A stretch of 64,000 nt of DNA, from positions 434,001 to 498,000 of the forward strand of contig NZ_VIWX01000005.1 of the NCBI RefSeq assembly GCF_007829955.1, written 5' to 3'. Shown here one piece after another: positions 17,029-26,670 of this stretch (positions are counted from its first letter, which is position 1; every line of letters starts with the position of its first letter). The notes beneath the pieces are model-generated. The model made no database searches, was not told the origin of the DNA, and worked only from the letters and a program-made list of their open reading frames with translations. A program made the position numbers and the translations under genes. Source of the DNA: Saccharopolyspora dendranthemae. GTDB taxonomy: Bacteria; Actinomycetota; Actinomycetes; Mycobacteriales; Pseudonocardiaceae.

Positions 17029-17652
17029 TCAGGCCTCGGCGGCCAGCTTCGCGCCGAGGCCGAGCAGGACGGTGGCGGTGAGGCGGTCCATCCAGCGGCG
17101 GACGCGTTCCCGCTGGAAGAAGGCCCTGGCTCGTCCTGCCGTCCAGACCAGGGCAGGGAGCCAGACGAGGCCTGCCGCGAGGTGGATGGCGACGAGCAGG
17201 GCGCCCCAGGCCGACGCGTCCGGGCCGGTGGGCAGGAACTGCGGCAGCAGGCTCATGTAGAAGACGCCGACCTTCGGGTTGAGTAGATTCGTCATCAACC
17301 CGGCTCGGAACGCGGAACGCCCGGCTGGTGCGTCTTTGGTTGGCGTCTCAGCTTTCCTGTTGCGGGGCAACGTCTTCCACAGCGCCGAGGCGCCGAGCCA
17401 GATCAGGTAGGCGGCGCCGAGGACGCGCACCGCAGTGTAGGCCAGCTCTGATGCCGTGAGCAACGCCGTCAGGCCGACGATGCCGGCCGCTCCCCACACG
17501 AGGCACCCGGTGGTGATGCCCAGGACGGCGGTGAACCCCGCTCGGCGTCCACCGAGCAGCGCATGTCGCAGGACCAGCATCGTGTCCAGCCCCGGTGTCA
17601 TCACACCGAGGACCGCGACGATCGTGAACCCCCACAGCGCTGCGCTCGTCAT
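17029..17652 (-). CDS. LysE/RhtB-family amino-acid exporter
   Basis: The 207-residue protein has about six hydrophobic segments and the family features TPGLDTMLVLRHALLGGRRAG near residues 19-40, AAYLIWLGASALW near 80-92, and FRAGLMTNLLNPKVGVFY near 115-132. LysE/RhtB proteins export amino acids such as lysine, arginine, homoserine or threonine by proton exchange. Two in-frame ATG codons, five codons apart, exist; the downstream one (17652) follows GGGAGAGGGC. The gene is convergent with the RHS immunity gene and divergent from the fluoride operon, so its promoter shares the 17653-17785 interval. The substrate cannot be told from sequence. Confidence 0.85.
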   Translation of the reverse strand: MTSAALWGFTIVAVLGVMTPGLDTMLVLRHALLGGRRAGFTAVLGITTGCLVWGAAGIVGLTALLTASELAYTAVRVLGAAYLIWLGASALWKTLPRNRKAETPTKDAPAGRSAFRAGLMTNLLNPKVGVFYMSLLPQFLPTGPDASAWGALLVAIHLAAGLVWLPALVWTAGRARAFFQRERVRRWMDRLTATVLLGLGAKLAAEA

Positions 17653-17785
17653 GCCCTCTCCCATGCTCTCGCGACCATCCGCGCCAATAGTGCACACCGC
17701 ACGGTCCGGCCGGTCGGCTGGGGGAGTGCAGGAGGCGCCGCCGAGCGATGCCGGAACGACTCCTCGGATATGCTTGGGGACGTTC

Positions 17786-17876
17786 GGCGGTGGGGCCCGC
17801 CGTCCTGCCCGCCCGGCGGGCAGGAGAACCGCAGACCGGCTGCCAACGGTCCCTACCAGTGACGATCCCTGGTAGG
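17786..17876 (+). promoter_or_regulatory. Fluoride (crcB) riboswitch-like leader with SD-sequestering hairpin
   Basis: GGCG (17786-17789) and CGCC (17798-17801) form a short stem whose loop contains GGGGCC (17792-17797). That loop can pair with GGTCCC (17848-17853) in a pseudoknot, followed by TAC, as in crcB-motif RNAs. AACCGC and a GCAG/CTGC stem lie between, along with an extra GC-rich hairpin. The conserved UGAUG segment reads CCAAC, so the match is not canonical. Then CCTACCAG (17852-17859) pairs perfectly with CTGGTAGG (17869-17876), covering the crcB ribosome site. The two structures share bases 17852-17853, giving a plausible ON-switch. Confidence 0.5.
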
Positions 17877-17883
17877 AGTGCGC

Positions 17884-18366
17884 ATGTCGTCGGAGCACCC
17901 GGTTCCGCCCGTGGATGCCGATGGTGACATCGGTGTGCCCGAGCAGCGCCGTGAGCTGCGCGAACATCCCGCAGTCGTGCTCGTCGCGATCGCCTGCGGT
18001 GGCGCGCTGGGCGCCTTGGCCCGCAACGGGCTGAACTCGCTCTTCCCGCACGAGCCCGGCGGCATGCCGTGGGCGACCCTCGGCGTCAACGCGAGCGGGT
18101 GCCTGCTGATGGGCGTGCTGATGGTGCTGATCAGCGACGTCTGGCCCGGTCAACGCCTGCTGCGGCCCTTCCTCGGGGTGGGCGTGCTGGGCGGGTACAC
18201 GACCTTCTCCACCTACGTCGTGGACGTCCAGCAGGCGGTCGCGGCCGGGAAACCGCAGGTCGCGCTGATCTACCTGGGGTCGACGGTGCTGGTGGCGATG
18301 CTCGCCGTGTTCGCGGGATCGGTCTTGATGACAGCGCTGCTGAAGGCGCGGGGGAGGCGGTCGTGA
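17884..18366 (+). CDS. crcB: Fluoride exporter CrcB/FluC, subunit 1
   Basis: This 160-residue protein has a 25-residue polar N-terminal extension and then four membrane segments with the FluC motifs GGALGALARNGL, TLGVNASGC and GGYTTFSTY, which line the fluoride pore. FluC channels are dual-topology dimers that let fluoride leave the cell; in many actinomycetes two different subunits form a heterodimer, and a second crcB lies two genes downstream. The ATG at 17884 follows GGTAGGAG by six bases. The GTG two codons upstream is less well placed. Its end overlaps the DUF190 gene by four bases. Confidence 0.92.
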   Translation: MSSEHPVPPVDADGDIGVPEQRRELREHPAVVLVAIACGGALGALARNGLNSLFPHEPGGMPWATLGVNASGCLLMGVLMVLISDVWPGQRLLRPFLGVGVLGGYTTFSTYVVDVQQAVAAGKPQVALIYLGSTVLVAMLAVFAGSVLMTALLKARGRRS

Positions 18367-18710
18367 AGTCGCGAGGGCAGGAGCTGCGCCTGACGATCTT
18401 CGTCGGCGAGTTCGACAAGTGGCACCACAAGCCGCTCTACACCGAGATCGTGCACCGGGCCCACGTGGCCGGCCTGGCCGGTGCCACGGTGCTGCGCGGT
18501 CACGAGGGCTTCGGCGCGTCTCAACACATCCACACCAACCGGATCCTGTCGCTGTCGGAGGACCTGCCGATGGTGATCATCATCGTCGACCAGGAGGAGC
18601 GGATCCGGGCCTTCCTGCCTCAACTGGACGAGATCGTCGCCGAGGGAGTGGTTACCGTCGACGAGGTCGAGGTGATCCGCTACAGCGGGCGCGAGGAGGG
18701 GGCCCGATGA
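18363..18710 (+). CDS. DUF190 protein of the fluoride operon
   Basis: The 115-residue cytosolic protein carries the DUF190 features LRLTIFVGEFDKWHHKPLY, AGATVLRGHEGFG and a C-terminal VEVIRYSG strand, a ferredoxin-like PII-related fold. DUF190 genes are very often placed beside or between crcB genes, which suggests a regulatory or fluoride-sensing accessory role; that role is not established. The GTG start at 18363 overlaps the upstream stop (GTGA), and its own stop overlaps the next ATG, so translation of the three genes is coupled. Confidence 0.88.
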   Translation: MKSRGQELRLTIFVGEFDKWHHKPLYTEIVHRAHVAGLAGATVLRGHEGFGASQHIHTNRILSLSEDLPMVIIIVDQEERIRAFLPQLDEIVAEGVVTVDEVEVIRYSGREEGAR

Positions 18711-19063
18711 CGCTGCTGTGGGTCGTCCTCGGAGCCGCGGTCGGCGCGCCGATGCGCTACCTGGTCGACCGTGCGGTGCAATCCCGGCACGACTCGGTGT
18801 TCCCGTGGGGCACGCTCACCGTCAACGCGTCCGGCTCGCTGCTGCTGGGGTTCCTGGCGGCGGCGCCGGTCAGTGCGGCCGTCTTCGCCGCGGCGGGCAC
18901 GGGTTTCTGCGGTGCGCTCACCACGTACTCGACGTTCAGCTACGAAACCCTGCGGCTCGCGCAGGACCGCTCGCATCTGCTGGCCGGGCTCAACGTCCTC
19001 GGCAGCGTCGTGGCGGGCCTGTGCGCGGCGTACTGCGGTCTGCTCCTCGCCCAGGCGGTGTGA
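18707..19063 (+). CDS. crcB: Fluoride exporter CrcB/FluC, subunit 2
   Basis: The 118-residue protein has the standard short FluC length, with GAAVGAPMRYLVD, GTLTVNASGSLLLG and TGFCGALTTYSTFSYE, and four membrane segments. Together with the first CrcB it probably forms a heterodimeric channel in which each subunit has a fixed orientation. The ATG overlaps the DUF190 stop by four bases. The gene converges on the IclR-type regulator, with a small hairpin between. Confidence 0.92.
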   Translation: MTLLWVVLGAAVGAPMRYLVDRAVQSRHDSVFPWGTLTVNASGSLLLGFLAAAPVSAAVFAAAGTGFCGALTTYSTFSYETLRLAQDRSHLLAGLNVLGSVVAGLCAAYCGLLLAQAV

Positions 19064-19091
19064 AACTCCAGGCCGCGTCGAGAACGGCGAA

Positions 19092-19107
19092 CCGGCCGTT
19101 CGGCCGG
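19092..19107. terminator. Hairpin between convergent crcB and IclR genes
   Basis: CCGGCC (19092-19097) pairs with GGCCGG (19102-19107) across the loop GTTC. It lies between two convergent genes and could stop transcription from both sides. The stem is short and no U tract follows. Confidence 0.4.
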
Positions 19108-19124
19108 ATCGCGAATCTCCCCGG

Positions 19125-19901
19125 TCAGGCGCCGAGTTCCGCGCTGATCTCGTCTGCGATGCGGACGAGGACGGGGACGAGGTCGCGTTCGACGCGCTCG
19201 GGGCTCATGCGGCCCGTGGAGGTGGACGACGACAGCGCGGCGATCACCTGACCCGCGTGGTTGCGGATCGGAGCGGACGCGGCGATCAAACCGATCTCGC
19301 GTTCCTCGGAGACCAGCGACCAGCCGCGTTCGCGCACCCTCGCCAGCGTGTTGCGGAACTGGTCCGGGTTGGTGACGGTGTGCCGGGTCAGCGGCCGGAG
19401 GCCGTGATCGCCCAGGTACTGCTCGACGAACTCGGCCGGTTGCGCCGCCAGCAGCACGCGTCCCATCGACGTCGCGTGCGCTGACACCCGGGTTCCGGCG
19501 GTGGCGTTGATGTTGAGCACGCGCTTGGCGGGGACGCGGGCCAGGTACACGACGTCGCTGCCGTCCATCGCGGACAGCGAAGCGGATTCCTGCGTTTCCT
19601 CCACCAAGCGGCTCATGTGCGGCTCGGACACCGCCACGACCGCGCTCGACCCGGTGAAGTGCTGGCCGATGGTCAGCACTCGCGGCGTGAGCTCCCAATG
19701 GCTCCCGCCGGTCGGTCGGACGTAACCGAGGTGCTGCAGCGTCAACAGGATTCGACGTACGGCGGGCCGGGACAGCTGGGTCGCGTTCGCGATCTCGATC
19801 AGGCTCGGGTTCCGCCGCTCGGCGTCGAAGACCAGCAGTACTGCGAATCCGCGCTCGATGCTCTGGATGCGGTCCTGGGCTCCGATCTCCACGTCGTTCA
19901 C
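19125..19901 (-). CDS. IclR-family regulator of the catechol pathway
   Basis: The 258-residue protein has a winged helix-turn-helix at about residues 10-75 (RIQSIERGFAVLLVF, then TQLSRPAVRRILLTLQHLGYV) and an IclR effector domain at about 85-255 (ATSMGRVLLAAQP, GLIAASAPI). IclR regulators of the PcaR/PcaU/CatR type control aromatic catabolism and usually act from divergent promoters, as here. The GTG at 19901 was chosen because upstream codons would run through the promoter and its palindrome; the start remains uncertain by a few codons. The likely effector is a pathway intermediate such as muconate or 3-oxoadipate, by analogy. Confidence 0.85.
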   Translation of the reverse strand: MNDVEIGAQDRIQSIERGFAVLLVFDAERRNPSLIEIANATQLSRPAVRRILLTLQHLGYVRPTGGSHWELTPRVLTIGQHFTGSSAVVAVSEPHMSRLVEETQESASLSAMDGSDVVYLARVPAKRVLNINATAGTRVSAHATSMGRVLLAAQPAEFVEQYLGDHGLRPLTRHTVTNPDQFRNTLARVRERGWSLVSEEREIGLIAASAPIRNHAGQVIAALSSSTSTGRMSPERVERDLVPVLVRIADEISAELGA

Positions 19902-20019
19902 CTGCGCATCGTCCCACAACGCCGGTCCCCAACCGCGGTTCGCCCGAGGGGAGGAACCGGACCGCTGTTGACGGTCGGGGTGCGCTGTGCCACTCTCTCT
20001 GCACGCTTTACGTACAAGT

Positions 20020-20036
20020 TGCACGCATAGCGTGCA
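20020..20036. promoter_or_regulatory. IclR-type operator in the divergent promoter
   Basis: TGCACGC ATA GCGTGCA is a perfect 7-bp inverted repeat with a three-base centre, 19 bases before the flavin reductase start. A further CTGCACGC half-site sits at 20000-20006. The position between the regulator and the operon fits an IclR binding site. Confidence 0.6.
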
Positions 20037-20054
20037 TTCGTGGAGGTGGGGTCA

Positions 20055-20606
20055 ATGGCGATCGACCCGAGGGAACTGCGCCAGTGCCTCGGGCACTTCA
20101 CGACCGGGGTCACGGTCATCACCTGCAACGGTGAGGACGGAGAACCGCACGGCGCGACCGTGAACGCCTTCACCGCGGTCTCGCTGGACCCGCCGCTGGT
20201 CCTGGTGTCCCTGGATCGACGTTCCCGCCTGTGCGGGCTGATCGACTCGCGGCCGTTCACCGTCAACGTGCTGGAGTCGCACCAGAAGGACCTCGCGCTG
20301 CACTTCGCGGGCAAGCCGAGCCAGCAGGTGCGGTGGGGACCGGACAGCGCCTGCGGCACGCCGCGGCTCGACGGCACCCTCGCGCACGTCGCCTGCGTGC
20401 CCTGGCGGTCCTACGACGGCGGTGACCACGTCCTGTACCTGGGCGAAGTGCAGGAATTCCTCATCCACGGCGGGCAACCCCTGCTGTTCCACACCGGGAA
20501 GTTCCACCACCTCGGCGACGACCACTCGCCGCTGCTCTGGGACGACTCCGTCGACGGGCCGGGCGGCGTCACCTTCGTCGCCGGGTCGATCACCGGCTCC
20601 AGCTGA
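20055..20606 (+). CDS. Flavin reductase, small component of two-component phenol-type hydroxylase
   Basis: This 183-residue protein belongs to the HpaC/PheA2 flavin reductase family: RQCLGHFTTGVTVITC at the start, GATVNAFTAVSLDPPLVLVSLD binding flavin, and the closing HTGKFHHLG. It uses NADH to reduce free FAD, which then diffuses to the oxygenase component encoded next. GGAGG stands eight bases before the ATG at 20055. As first gene after the operator it is probably under direct IclR control. Confidence 0.88.
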   Translation: MAIDPRELRQCLGHFTTGVTVITCNGEDGEPHGATVNAFTAVSLDPPLVLVSLDRRSRLCGLIDSRPFTVNVLESHQKDLALHFAGKPSQQVRWGPDSACGTPRLDGTLAHVACVPWRSYDGGDHVLYLGEVQEFLIHGGQPLLFHTGKFHHLGDDHSPLLWDDSVDGPGGVTFVAGSITGSS

Positions 20607-20668
20607 GGCGAGCCACCCACCCGGAAGCCCTCTTTCACGTTCAGCTCACGACAGGCGAGGAGGCAGCA

Positions 20669-22242
<1,574 letters not shown>

Positions 22243-22269
22243 CGCGCTGGTCGTCCTGAGGAGCGCATC

Positions 22270-23196
22270 ATGACCGCCACGCACGACTCACCGACCGCCG
22301 CGGGCTCGGGCGACTCGGCCACCAAGGCCTTCCGCGCCAGCCGGTCCGCCGCTTCCACCGGCCCCGCCGTCTCCCAGGAGAGGGTCTCGGAGGTCGTGAC
22401 CGAACTCCTGGCCGGGATCCACGCCACGATCAGGTCGAAGAAGGTCAGCTACGACGAGTTCCAGGCCGCCAAGCGGTACCTGATCGACGTGGGGGAGGGC
22501 GGCGAATGGCCGCTGATCCTCGACGTCTTCGTCGAGCACGTCGTCGAGGACGTCGCCGCCGAGACCCAGGAGGGCACCAAGGGGTCGATCCTCGGCCCGT
22601 ACCACCTGCCGGACCAGGTCCGCCTGGACACGCCCGCGACGCTGCCCCGCCGGCCCGACGAGAAGGGCACCGAGCTGCTGTTCGCCGGGCAGGTGCGGGA
22701 CACCGACGGCACTCCGGTGTCCGGCGCGGAGCTCGACATCTGGCACGCGGACGACGAGGGCTACTACTCCGGGTTCGCCCCGCACCTGCCCGACGGCAAC
22801 CTGCGCGGTGTCGTCGCCGCCGACGACCAGGGCAGGTTCGAGATCCGCACGATCGAACCCTCCGCGTACCAGATCCCGACCGACGGGCCGACCGGTGCGC
22901 TGGTCGAGGCCGCGGGCTGGCACCCGTGGCGTCCGGCGCACCTGCACCTGATGGTGCGCGCACCGGGGTTCCGGACGATCACCACGCAGCTCTACTTCCG
23001 CGGTGGGGAGTGGCTCGACAGCGATGTCGCGTCCGCGACCAAGCCGGATCTGATCCTCGACCCCGTGGACAGCGGGGACGGGAAGCACGCGGTGACCTAC
23101 GACTTCACGCTCGAACCCGCGCGAGACCGGCGCCGAGCCGGGTGCGAGGGCGCCCGGCTCGGCCTTCCTCCGCGCTGGAAGGAGAGGACCCGATGA
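22270..23196 (+). CDS. catA: Catechol 1,2-dioxygenase
   Basis: The 308-residue protein has the N-terminal helical dioxygenase domain (about 35-125) and the catalytic intradiol core. The non-haem Fe(III) ligands are visible: a tyrosine in DDEGYYSGF, a tyrosine in EPSAYQIP and two histidines in RPAHLHL. It cleaves catechol between the hydroxyls to cis,cis-muconate. The last 25 residues are basic and unlike the family, and may be a loose tail. The stop overlaps the catB start by four bases. Hydroxyquinol dioxygenase is the main alternative, but catB and catC downstream favour catechol. Confidence 0.9.
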   Translation: MTATHDSPTAAGSGDSATKAFRASRSAASTGPAVSQERVSEVVTELLAGIHATIRSKKVSYDEFQAAKRYLIDVGEGGEWPLILDVFVEHVVEDVAAETQEGTKGSILGPYHLPDQVRLDTPATLPRRPDEKGTELLFAGQVRDTDGTPVSGAELDIWHADDEGYYSGFAPHLPDGNLRGVVAADDQGRFEIRTIEPSAYQIPTDGPTGALVEAAGWHPWRPAHLHLMVRAPGFRTITTQLYFRGGEWLDSDVASATKPDLILDPVDSGDGKHAVTYDFTLEPARDRRRAGCEGARLGLPPRWKERTR

Positions 23197-24314
23197 CGGA
23201 CCTGCGGATCGACGACGTCGAGACCGTGATCGTCGACGTCCCCATGCGCCGGGCGCACCGCTTCGCCAAGGCGGGCATGAGCACCCAGCCCGTGCTCTAC
23301 GTCTTCGTCCGGACCGCCGGTGGTGTCACCGGCGTCGGTGAAGGCGCCGTTCCCGGAGGCCCGTGGTGGGGCGGTGAATCCGTCGAGACGATGCAGGTCA
23401 TCGTCGAGAAGTACCTCGCGCCGGTGCTGCTGGGCCGTCGCGTCGACGACGTTCCGGTGATCCTGCGCGACTGCGCGGACGTCGTCGCGGCGAACCTGTT
23501 CGCCAAGAACGCCGTCGAGGTAGCCCTGCACGACGCGTGGGCGCGCCATCTCGGCGTTCCGGTGCACACCCTGCTCGGCGGGGCGGTGCGCACCAGCGTC
23601 GAGGTGACCTGGGCGCTGGGCACCGAGACCGCCGATGTCGTCGCCGATGAAGCGCTGGCGAAGCTGGACTCCGGGTTGCACACGTCGTTCAAGCTGAAGA
23701 TGGGGGCGCTGGATCCGGTCGACGACGTCGCCAGGGTCGTCAGCGTCGCCGAGAAGCTCGCCAGCACCGCCGGGGTGCGGGTCGACATCAACGCCCGCTG
23801 GGACCGGCTGACCTCGTTGACCCACCTCCCCGCGCTGGCCGACGCCGGCGTGGAGATGGTCGAGCAGCCGGTGCCGGGGCACGACGTCGACGCGATGGCG
23901 GCGATCGCCGCCGCGCTGCCGATCCCGGTGATGGCCGACGAGAGCCTGCGCACGCCCGCCGACGCGCTGCGGCTCGCCCAGACCCGGGCGGCCGGGATCT
24001 TCGCGGTCAAGACCACCAAATCCGGCGGTCTGCGCGCGAGCCGGGCGATCGGTGAGATCGCCGCTGCGGCCGGGATCCCCTGCTACGCGGCGACGTCGAT
24101 CGAGACCCCGATCGGCACGGCGGCCTCGCTGCACGCCGCGTGCGCCAACCCGGCGAGCGCGTGGGGGAGCGAACTGTTCGGCCCGCTGCTGCTGGCCGAG
24201 GAGATGCTCGTCGACCCGCTCGTCTACGACGCCGACGGGCTGCACCTGCCCGATGGCCCAGGACTGGGTGTCGAACTGGATCCGGCCAAGGTCCGGGCCT
24301 TCCGAAGGAGCTGA
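23193..24314 (+). CDS. catB: Muconate cycloisomerase
   Basis: This 373-residue enolase-superfamily enzyme shows the catalytic lysine pair in SFKLKMG, metal ligands in VDINARWD, MVEQPV and MADESL, and the second lysine in AVKTTKSGG. It converts cis,cis-muconate to muconolactone using Mn or Mg. ATG 23193 overlaps the catA stop and has GGAGAGG upstream. Chloromuconate cycloisomerases share this scaffold, but the lack of chlorocatechol genes argues for CatB. Confidence 0.9.
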   Translation: MTDLRIDDVETVIVDVPMRRAHRFAKAGMSTQPVLYVFVRTAGGVTGVGEGAVPGGPWWGGESVETMQVIVEKYLAPVLLGRRVDDVPVILRDCADVVAANLFAKNAVEVALHDAWARHLGVPVHTLLGGAVRTSVEVTWALGTETADVVADEALAKLDSGLHTSFKLKMGALDPVDDVARVVSVAEKLASTAGVRVDINARWDRLTSLTHLPALADAGVEMVEQPVPGHDVDAMAAIAAALPIPVMADESLRTPADALRLAQTRAAGIFAVKTTKSGGLRASRAIGEIAAAAGIPCYAATSIETPIGTAASLHAACANPASAWGSELFGPLLLAEEMLVDPLVYDADGLHLPDGPGLGVELDPAKVRAFRRS

Positions 24315-24319
24315 TCTCG

Positions 24320-24607
24320 ATGCTTTTCCACGTCCACATGGAGGTCGCGATCCCGCACGACCTCGATCCGGATCGCCGCGCGGCGCTCGTCGCCGAGGAG
24401 AAGGAACGCGCCCTGGAACTGCAGCGCTCGGGTGTGTGGCCGCACCTCTGGCGGATCGTCGGGAAGTACAGCAACATCAGCGTCTTCGACGTCGATTCGG
24501 GCGACACCCTGCACGCCCTGCTGTCGTCGCTGCCGCTGTTCCCGTACATGAAGATCGAGGTCACGCCGCTGGCGATCCACCCGTCGGATCTGAAGGCCCG
24601 GTCGTGA
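24320..24607 (+). CDS. catC: Muconolactone delta-isomerase
   Basis: The 95-residue protein matches CatC in length and in the features FHVHMEVAIPHDLD, LQRSGVWPHLWRIVGKYSN and LPLFPYMKIEVTPLAIHPSD. CatC is a small decameric enzyme that isomerises muconolactone to 3-oxoadipate enol-lactone. The ATG follows GAAGGAG by nine bases and is five bases beyond the catB stop. Confidence 0.92.
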   Translation: MLFHVHMEVAIPHDLDPDRRAALVAEEKERALELQRSGVWPHLWRIVGKYSNISVFDVDSGDTLHALLSSLPLFPYMKIEVTPLAIHPSDLKARS

Positions 24608-25404
24608 GCGCCGCGCTGCGATCCCGGCCGGCGCGGGCGACGCTCTGGCACGGACTCGACGACGTACCGCCCGACCTCGGTCCGACCGTGCTGACGATCG
24701 GGGTGTTCGACGGGCTGCACCGCGGCCACCGCAGCCTGATCGGCAGGGCCCGGCGCACTGCGGACGAGCGGGGTCTGCCGCTGGTCATGGTGACCTTCGA
24801 TCCGCACCCGGCGAGGGTGCTCGGGTTGTCCAAGGACACGGCGACGCTGTCCACGATCGCCCATCGCGCCGAACTCGCCGCGGCTTCGGGGGTCGACGCG
24901 GTGTGCGTGCTGCGCTTCACCCGCGAGCTGGCCGGGCTGAGCCCGGACGCCTTCGCCGCGCACTGCCTCGCCGGTCGGCTCGGTGCGAGGGCCGTCGTCG
25001 TCGGCGCCAACTTCACCTTCGGAGCCAGGGCGGCCGGCGACGTCGACGCGCTGCGCGAACTCGGTGCCGGGCTGGGCTTCTCCGTCGAAGGCGTGCCGCT
25101 GCTGCCCGCGAGCAACGGCGCGTGCTCGTCGACGTACACCCGGAACTGCCTGCGCTCGGGCGATCTGCCCGGGGCGACGCACGCGCTGGGACGTCCGCAC
25201 CGGGTCGACGGGATCCGCGCGGGCGACCGGATCGTCCTCGCCCCGAACACCGCCCTGCCGCCGACCGGTCGCTACCGCGCGACGCTGAACGGCGGAGCCG
25301 CTCTCGTCGACGTGCTCGACGACGCGTTGCGGGTGGCCGACGGCGCTCCCGGCGAGGGCGCTGCCGCGGTCACCTTCCTCGAACGAGCGGAGGGCGGATC
25401 GTGA
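24604..25404 (+). CDS. FAD synthetase (FMN adenylyltransferase) without a clear riboflavin-kinase domain
   Basis: Residues 20-200 of 266 match the nucleotidyltransferase half of RibF: GVFDGLHRGHR is the HxGH-type motif, VTFDPHPARVLG follows, and VVGANFTFG and SSTYTRNCLRSGD are also present. The C-terminal part is short and lacks the riboflavin-kinase GRxLGxPTAN motif, so the enzyme probably only adenylates FMN to FAD. GTG 24604 overlaps the catC stop (GTGA). Placed inside the operon, it may supply FAD to the flavin-dependent hydroxylase at its head. A housekeeping ribF is expected elsewhere. Confidence 0.8.
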   Translation: MSAALRSRPARATLWHGLDDVPPDLGPTVLTIGVFDGLHRGHRSLIGRARRTADERGLPLVMVTFDPHPARVLGLSKDTATLSTIAHRAELAAASGVDAVCVLRFTRELAGLSPDAFAAHCLAGRLGARAVVVGANFTFGARAAGDVDALRELGAGLGFSVEGVPLLPASNGACSSTYTRNCLRSGDLPGATHALGRPHRVDGIRAGDRIVLAPNTALPPTGRYRATLNGGAALVDVLDDALRVADGAPGEGAAAVTFLERAEGGS

Positions 25405-25895
25405 ACGACGACGTGCTGCGCAGGGTCGCCCGACTGGAGGCGCTGGAAGCCATCCGCGATCTGGACGCGCGCTACTGCCGCGCCCTCGACGACGGCGACT
25501 GGGACGCGCTGGTGTCGCTGTTCGCCGAGGACGGCGAGTTCGTCGGGCTGTCGCGCGCGACCGGCCACGCCGAACTGCGGACCTTCTTCGCGGGCCTCGC
25601 CGACGCCGGGCTCACCGCGTTCTGGCATCACGTGACCAACCTCGAGATCACCCTCGACGGCGAGGACACCGCGCGGGCGCGGTCGTTCCTGTGGCAGCCC
25701 TGCGTTCAGGACGGCGTCCCGCACATCGCCGCCGGCCGCTACACCGACTCGCTGCGGCGGGTCGACGGCGACTGGCGCTATGTCACCAAGCAGGTGTCCT
25801 TCGACTACTTCGTCCCGCTCACCGAGGGCTGGGACCACGGCCGGTTCACCGTCGCGTCCGCTGCCGCGACCTACCCAGGGAGGCCCTTCGCGTGA
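25401..25895 (+). CDS. SnoaL/NTF2-fold protein of the catechol operon
   Basis: The 164-residue protein has the SnoaL-like NTF2 fold: RLEALEAIRDLDARYCRALDD opens a conical helix-sheet fold and HHVTNLEITLDG and YTDSLRRVDGDWRYVTKQV form the sheet. Members include isomerases, dehydratases and binding proteins, and some act with ring hydroxylases. GTG 25401 overlaps the FAD synthetase stop, and its own end overlaps pcaD. It may be an unassigned isomerase or stability factor of the pathway; no catalytic residue can be assigned with confidence. Confidence 0.78.
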   Translation: MNDDVLRRVARLEALEAIRDLDARYCRALDDGDWDALVSLFAEDGEFVGLSRATGHAELRTFFAGLADAGLTAFWHHVTNLEITLDGEDTARARSFLWQPCVQDGVPHIAAGRYTDSLRRVDGDWRYVTKQVSFDYFVPLTEGWDHGRFTVASAAATYPGRPFA

Positions 25896-26662
25896 CCACC
25901 GAAACCGCGCTGCACCACCGGATCGACGGTCCGGACGCCGCACCCGTCCTGGTGCTCGGCCCGTCGCTGGGGACCGACCTGCACCTGTTCGACGCCCAGG
26001 TGGACGCGCTCGCCGACCGCTACCGGATCCTGCGCTTCGACCTGCCGGGGCACGGGAAGAGCCCGGTGCTCGACGGTCCCTTCACGATGGCGGGCATGGC
26101 CGAGGCGGTCATCGACCTCGCGGACCGGCTGGGCATCGAGCGCTTCCACTACGCGGGGGTGTCCATCGGGGGCGCCATCGGCCAGCAACTCGCCCTGGAC
26201 CACCCGGACAGGGTGCTGAGCCTGGCGGCGCTGGCCTCGGCCGCCCGGTTCGCCGATCCGGAGAGCTGGCCGAAGCGCGCCGCCAACGTCCGGGCCGACG
26301 GCACCGAGGCGATGGTCGCCAGCCGACCCGGCACCTGGTTCGTCCGGTCCTTCGCCGGGACGGAGGAGGCCCGGCGGCTGCTGGAGATGCTGCGCGCCAC
26401 CACGGCCGAGGGCTACGCCGGATGCTGCGAGGCGATCTCGACGTTCGACGTCCGCGAGCGGCTGGCCGAGGTGAAGGTGCCCGTGCTCGCCATCGCCGGC
26501 GCCGAGGACCCCGCGACCCCGCCCGAGATGGTCCGGCTCATCGCCGAGAACGCCGCCAGCGGCCGGTTCGAGGTCGTCGACGACTCCGCGCACCTGCTCA
26601 ACGCCGAAAAGCCCGAGCGGGTCAACGAGTTGCTCGCCGCGCACCTCGCGGCCACCGAGTAG
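25892..26662 (+). CDS. pcaD: 3-oxoadipate enol-lactonase
   Basis: This 256-residue alpha/beta hydrolase has the nucleophile serine in GVSIGGAIGQ, an acid in GAEDPATPP and the catalytic histidine in DDSAHLLNAEKP. It hydrolyses the enol-lactone made by CatC to 3-oxoadipate. The GTG at 25892 overlaps the previous stop by four bases. Length and operon position agree with PcaD; no carboxymuconolactone decarboxylase (PcaC) fusion is present, consistent with a catechol rather than protocatechuate pathway. Confidence 0.87.
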   Translation: MTTETALHHRIDGPDAAPVLVLGPSLGTDLHLFDAQVDALADRYRILRFDLPGHGKSPVLDGPFTMAGMAEAVIDLADRLGIERFHYAGVSIGGAIGQQLALDHPDRVLSLAALASAARFADPESWPKRAANVRADGTEAMVASRPGTWFVRSFAGTEEARRLLEMLRATTAEGYAGCCEAISTFDVRERLAEVKVPVLAIAGAEDPATPPEMVRLIAENAASGRFEVVDDSAHLLNAEKPERVNELLAAHLAATE

Positions 26663-26670
26663 GAGCCGAC

